Below, in pieces: positions 60,576 to 64,000 of a DNA stretch of 64,000 bases. The notes beneath the pieces were generated by a model. That model was not told where the DNA came from. It made no database searches and was given only the letters and a program-made list of their open reading frames with translations. The number at the start of each line of letters is the position of its first letter. Position 1 is the first letter of the stretch. The position numbers and the translations under genes are program-made. Source of the stretch: Melieria omissa (Eukaryota; Arthropoda; Insecta; Diptera; Ulidiidae); assembly GCA_963971225.1 (NCBI GenBank), contig OZ020269.1:44041264-44105263 (forward strand), read 5' to 3'.

Positions 60576-61555
60576 TGAAGTGTTAGCAGAGGACAGACGT
60601 ACGTGCGCCCTGCTCCTAACAAATAGCTTCGTTGCGCGTAGCGTAGTGTGTCAGTGAAATTCGTTGGGAAGTGCTAAAGTGCGAAGGTGTAGTGTCGCGT
60701 TGTGCAAAGTGTGCGGGCACTAGCTGGGACACAAATCTCCCTAATCGAGTTTTCAATTTCGGTGGCTCGCTGAGTGTTTGCAAAATTTTTCAGTGAGAAC
60801 GAATCCACCAAACCGACTTGTGCGGAAATCCCGCGCAGCCTACCTGTTTGTGTATAAACATTGAACAGCTGTCCGATCTACAATCAGCTGTTTCCAAAAG
60901 TGGACTGCAAGTTGTGCGAAATAAGCGCAACAGCTGTGTTGAGTTGGCTACTTCGCACAGCTCTTGGCTGGTACACCCTGTGGCGTCGCACCCTGTTTAC
61001 CACGATACGTGGGTGGTGTATTCGCTACCGGTAAGTACAGTGCTTCCCAAACTGCATTCTGCTTAACACCTTTGCAGCTCCTGTGGATCGCGTTGACGGC
61101 CATTGCGAATTTTCGCAAGCTGCCATTCGTGCAAAAGCGTCACTGGCCAATCAGAAGGCGCCGCACAGTGTCGCGAGTGTGGCCAAAAATGGTAAAAATC
61201 AATGTTACAAACTGACTAAAATGGATATGGCAGTCGACAGATAATATTTCAACTAAGAAAAATCCGTTTTCCGATCTTCAATATCCTATTTCGTTCCATT
61301 TTTATGCAGCTTCAAAGTTGATGTTAAAAAATACGCATTCGTTTCAAGTTTGTGGGTAATTCTTTATGCTGAATGAAAAATCAAATAAAAATATAATTCA
61401 TATACTAATATAGTCATGTTATATAATAAATGAAACTTTGGAATTTTTCCTGTATGGCGACACTATTCTTTGGTTTGTGTTTTGAAACAACTATGAAATC
61501 CCGTTACATTGAAAAATTACGTTTTTCGGTTTGATTCTTACAAAGAACCAAAAGT
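60576..61555 (+). other. Unassigned interval, possible 5' leader
   Basis: GTG-rich, GC-richer sequence from 60580 to 61220 looks transcribed-leader-like. It has a good splice-donor match (CTACCGGTAAGTA at 61026) and an acceptor-like stretch (CTTAACACCTTTGCAG ending at 61077). A frame after that, CEFSQAAIRAKASLANQK to about 61240, is open but unrecognised. From 61240 on it is AT-rich. Confidence 0.3.
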
Positions 61556-62304
61556 TTGGTGGAAAAAAGTTTAAAAAACGTCAAAAAACACTTTTTTAGT
61601 TCCAACCCTAAATTACTCAAAAATGTATGTATTAACATAATCCGGAGTAATTTTTTGCCTTTAACTGCCTATTTGGTTGTTATTCGCATTTTTCTAGTGA
61701 CGCCTCCACTAAAATTACATGATTTCTTCGAAGTGTGGCGTAAAGCTGAATCCAGGAAGCGGTCAACAAAAATTGATTTTCTTATAAATTTACTGAAAGA
61801 TAAGACGGGCGTCGATGTAATTCATGAGGAAAAGCAAAGTTTGCGGCTACTTGAATTAAAGTTTACCAAATTTGGGCCCCTCCACCAGCCGGACATATGC
61901 CGCTTTTAAACAAAAATATTCCGACTGGCTCGACTCTGATTTCATATTGGCTGCAAGCAATGTGTAGGTTTTTCAGACATACCCTTCTATATATAGATTA
62001 ATTAAATAATTATACAAATTCAAATAGACACCTAGTACAATCCGTGGTAGACAGGCAATGAAATTTGAGGAAAGCTCTGAGAGAACGAAAAGGAGGAAAG
62101 TTCAAGAGCTAGTAGGTGCGAAATCGCCTGAGGAAATTACGAGAGCTGCTTCTTCAATACAAAAAAAATATATTTTACCTAATGCGGGATGCATGTCCAT
62201 TGTCTGTGAAATTGGATTTGTCTGTGAAAAAGTATAACATTCTTCGACGCGCAATCAACACCTTCTTTATATACCTGTATTATGACTGTGAATTATACTT
62301 TTAG
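61556..62304 (+). pseudogene. Unrecognised ORF remnants
   Basis: The frame to 61909 includes KLHDFFEVWRKAESRKRSTK and IDFLINLLKDKTGVDVIHEE. A following frame gives FKQKYSDWLDSDFILAASNV. A third, near 62058-62200, gives MKFEESSERTKRRKVQELVG and AKSPEEITRAASSIQKKYIL. The text looks like one protein broken by shifts: an N-terminal helical domain and a basic segment. I recall similar text in insect transposon-like proteins but cannot name the family. No catalytic motif is visible. Confidence 0.45.
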
Positions 62305-62365
62305 TTATGCTTATGTTTATGAATGAAAATAATGAATGAAAATAAGTGTCCAAATATCAATTTGG

Positions 62366-62790
62366 TACTGCTACCTTCTATAAAACAAAAAATATGCTAT
62401 TTTGAAATTTTGCTTACTATGGGAGTGGGCGTGGTTATGATCGGATTGCGCCCATTTTTTTACCATTCCTTTGTGTTGAAACAAGTGGTGCATACATCGA
62501 ATTCCATGGCACTACCTTCCATAAAACACGTTATGCTAATTTGAAAGTTTGCTTACTATGGGAGGTAGGCGTGGTTATGATCGGATTGCGCCCATTTTTG
62601 GTGTGAGCTTCAAAGTTATTATCTTAAGCTCAGATACCAAATTTCATAATTCTATCACTAATATTAAGCAAGTTATTCCTATATTACAGTTCATTTCGTA
62701 TGGGAGGTGGGCGTGGCAGTGGTCCAATTTTAATGATTTTTTGTAAATTTCTTAATTTACACCACGAAAACAATCTCACCAAGTTTCATC
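62366..62790 (+). repeat. Imperfect tandem repeats of about 142 bp
   Basis: Unit 1 (about 62366-62508) and unit 2 (about 62509-62650) share CTACCTTCYATAAAACA, TTTGCTTACTATGGGAG and GGCGTGGTTATGATCGGATT. A third, more diverged unit has TATGGGAGGTGGGCGTGG at 62699 and runs into the LINE near 62810. No coding role is apparent. Confidence 0.75.
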
Positions 62791-62819
62791 GAGATGGGAC
62801 AACGCTAAGTATTTTTGGC

Positions 62820-64000
62820 CACGGCTTATATGGGACCGCGACACTGTGCGCCATTGCGGCAGTATGCGCCATCGCCAAAAGAGCGCTAGCAGGGAAAATA
62901 TGGCTAGAAGGCAAGACGCAATATTGCGCTGTTATAACACTCGACGTTAAGAATGCCTTCAACTCGGAGAATTGGAACAACATTCTTCAAGCCCTTGTGG
63001 ACTGTAATGTGCCGGACTACCTAGTCAGGATAATAGCGAACTACTTCGCTATCAGAGTCCTACTGTATGACATGGAGGAGGGCCCCAAGTAATATGGTGT
63101 TACAGGTGGCGTACCACAGGGCTCCGTCCTAGGACCGGTTTTGTGGAACGTCATGTATTTACAACGGCATACTGCAAATACAACGTCCTCCCGAAGTAAG
63201 CATCATCGGATATGAAGACGATGTAGCCGTAGTCGCTGTAGCCAAAACCCTGGCCACACTAACAGAGAATTGTAACACTACAATATCGGCCATGAAGGCG
63301 TGGCTGCGCAACGCCGGCCTGCAACTCGCAGAACACAAGACAGAAGCGGTCCTGCTTACAAGCAGGAGAAAAGTCGAAGGCATACAAATTAGGGTAGGCG
63401 GCCATGAAATCCAGTCTAGTCCTCACCTAAGATACCTGGGTGTGCTGCTGGACTTTCGGCTAAACTTTAAAGAGCATCTCAAGTACGCCAGTGACAAGGC
63501 TAGGCGAACCAGCGCTGCCATCGGCAGACTAATGCCTAACATCGGCGGCCCCAGGCCAATAACACGAAAATTAATAGCGAGCGTGACGTCGTCGATATGC
63601 CTCTACGCCGCGCCTATTTGGGCAGAAGCAACCATGACGAGCTCGTACGTCAGATGCCTTAAATCCGCTTACAGGCTCAGCTCGCTGAGAGTCTGCTGCG
63701 CCTTTAGATCGGTCTCGGACGAGGCAGCAGACGTGATTGCCAGCACTTGGCCAATCGATATACTGGCCAGAGAGGCGGCAGCAATAATCTGGCGAGAGTG
63801 CAAAGACACTTCGACCTCTCGATCTGCAGTGATGGAGGCGGTGCGGCGTAAAAGCTTACCAGAATGACAGCAGCGATGGGATGCATCGTCAAAAGGCCGG
63901 TGGACATGGCGGATGATCCCAAACATAGAAGCGTGGCTGTCAGGACATGGATGCTTCCAGGAGTATCTGCACAAATGTCAGCACGCAGACGACCCCTTCT
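62820..64000 (+). mobile_element. R1-clade LINE, RT region, continues beyond window
   Basis: RT text of the R1 clade runs from about 62890 to the window end and is truncated at its 5' side next to tandem repeats. The C-terminal segment GHGCFQEYLHKCQHADDPF at 63943-64000 is typical of R1-type ORF2. Confidence 0.85.
62890..64000 (+). pseudogene. R1-clade reverse transcriptase fragment
   Basis: Frames give YCAVITLDVKNAFNSENWNN, then VTGGVPQGSVLGPVLWNVM, then SIIGYEDDVAVVAV, where the usual YADD is YEDD. The open frame 63292-63867 has MKAWLRNAGLQLAEHKTEAV, PHLRYLGVLLDFRLNFKEHL, IGRLMPNIGGPRPITRKLIA and SICLYAAPIWAEA. Stops at about 63090 and 63865 and a shift near 63160 break it. It normally copies LINE RNA at a nicked chromosome, often in rDNA for this clade, but nothing here shows rDNA. 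Confidence 0.85.

Noticed and set aside
1..64000. CRISPR arrays, bacterial promoters or ribosome binding sites
   Set aside because: The window is clearly eukaryotic and no regularly spaced short repeat with unique spacers was found; the repeats present are transposon ends, microsatellites or UTR monomers.

Overview
The window comes from a eukaryotic genome, very probably a higher dipteran and perhaps a tephritid fruit fly. The evidence is an insect-type mix of transposable elements: a gypsy/errantivirus with env, a 412/mdg1-like Ty3 element, BEL-Pao, CsRn1, several LINE clades, mariner, Tc1, piggyBac and Transib. I found no convincing host gene, rRNA, tRNA or CRISPR array. Nearly all of the 64 kb is transposable-element sequence, much of it nested, and the species assignment is inference.

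Layout. (1) 1-900 is the 3' end of a CsRn1-type Ty3 element. (2) 934-2872 is a Transib element, the transposon group ancestral to RAG1, with terminal CACAGTG heptamers and a 5-bp CGACG duplication. (3) About 2.9-19.9 kb is one old LINE (LINE A). It is split by a 10.9-kb BEL-Pao element (5200-16126) and a Tc1 element (17250-18819). The BEL element itself carries a TA-flanked MITE (8382-9458), a second LINE (LINE J, about 10.3-13.7 kb) and a deleted mariner (14274-14840). (4) 20.5-26.6 kb holds a LINE ORF1 relic cut by a mariner, a 5'-truncated but open LINE B copy with a 13-bp target duplication, and a piggyBac relic. (5) 27.4-28.2 kb holds a BEL-like LTR and leader. (6) 28302-36781 is a 412/mdg1-like Ty3 element on the minus strand, carrying two mariners. 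(7) 36.9-46.5 kb is LINE K, split by a full-length CsRn1 element (41123-45723). (8) 47.7-51.5 kb is a probable triple nest: a pogo-like repeat contains a TTAA MITE, which contains an RTE-like LINE. (9) 52075-59660 is a young errantivirus-like element with gag-pol and a broken env; a 249-bp MITE sits in the env signal-peptide region. (10) 59.7-62.8 kb is repeats and unassigned sequence. (11) 62.8-64.0 kb is an R1-clade LINE running off the window.

The genes act as parasitic replicons, not as a host pathway. LTR elements supply gag, protease, reverse transcriptase (RT), RNase H and integrase. LINEs supply endonuclease and RT. The DNA transposons are mostly internally deleted and would need a transposase made elsewhere. 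In several cases removing an insertion plus one target-site copy restores the surrounding reading frame, so both the boundaries and the order of insertion can be read directly.

The most notable items are the Transib relic with recombination-signal-like ends (7-bp heptamer, 23-bp spacer, shared 9-mer), three small ORFs upstream of gag in the 412-like element (one a putative myristoylated membrane protein), the in-frame gag-protease-RT fusion in the errantivirus, and a TA MITE with seven copies of a 15-bp subterminal motif.
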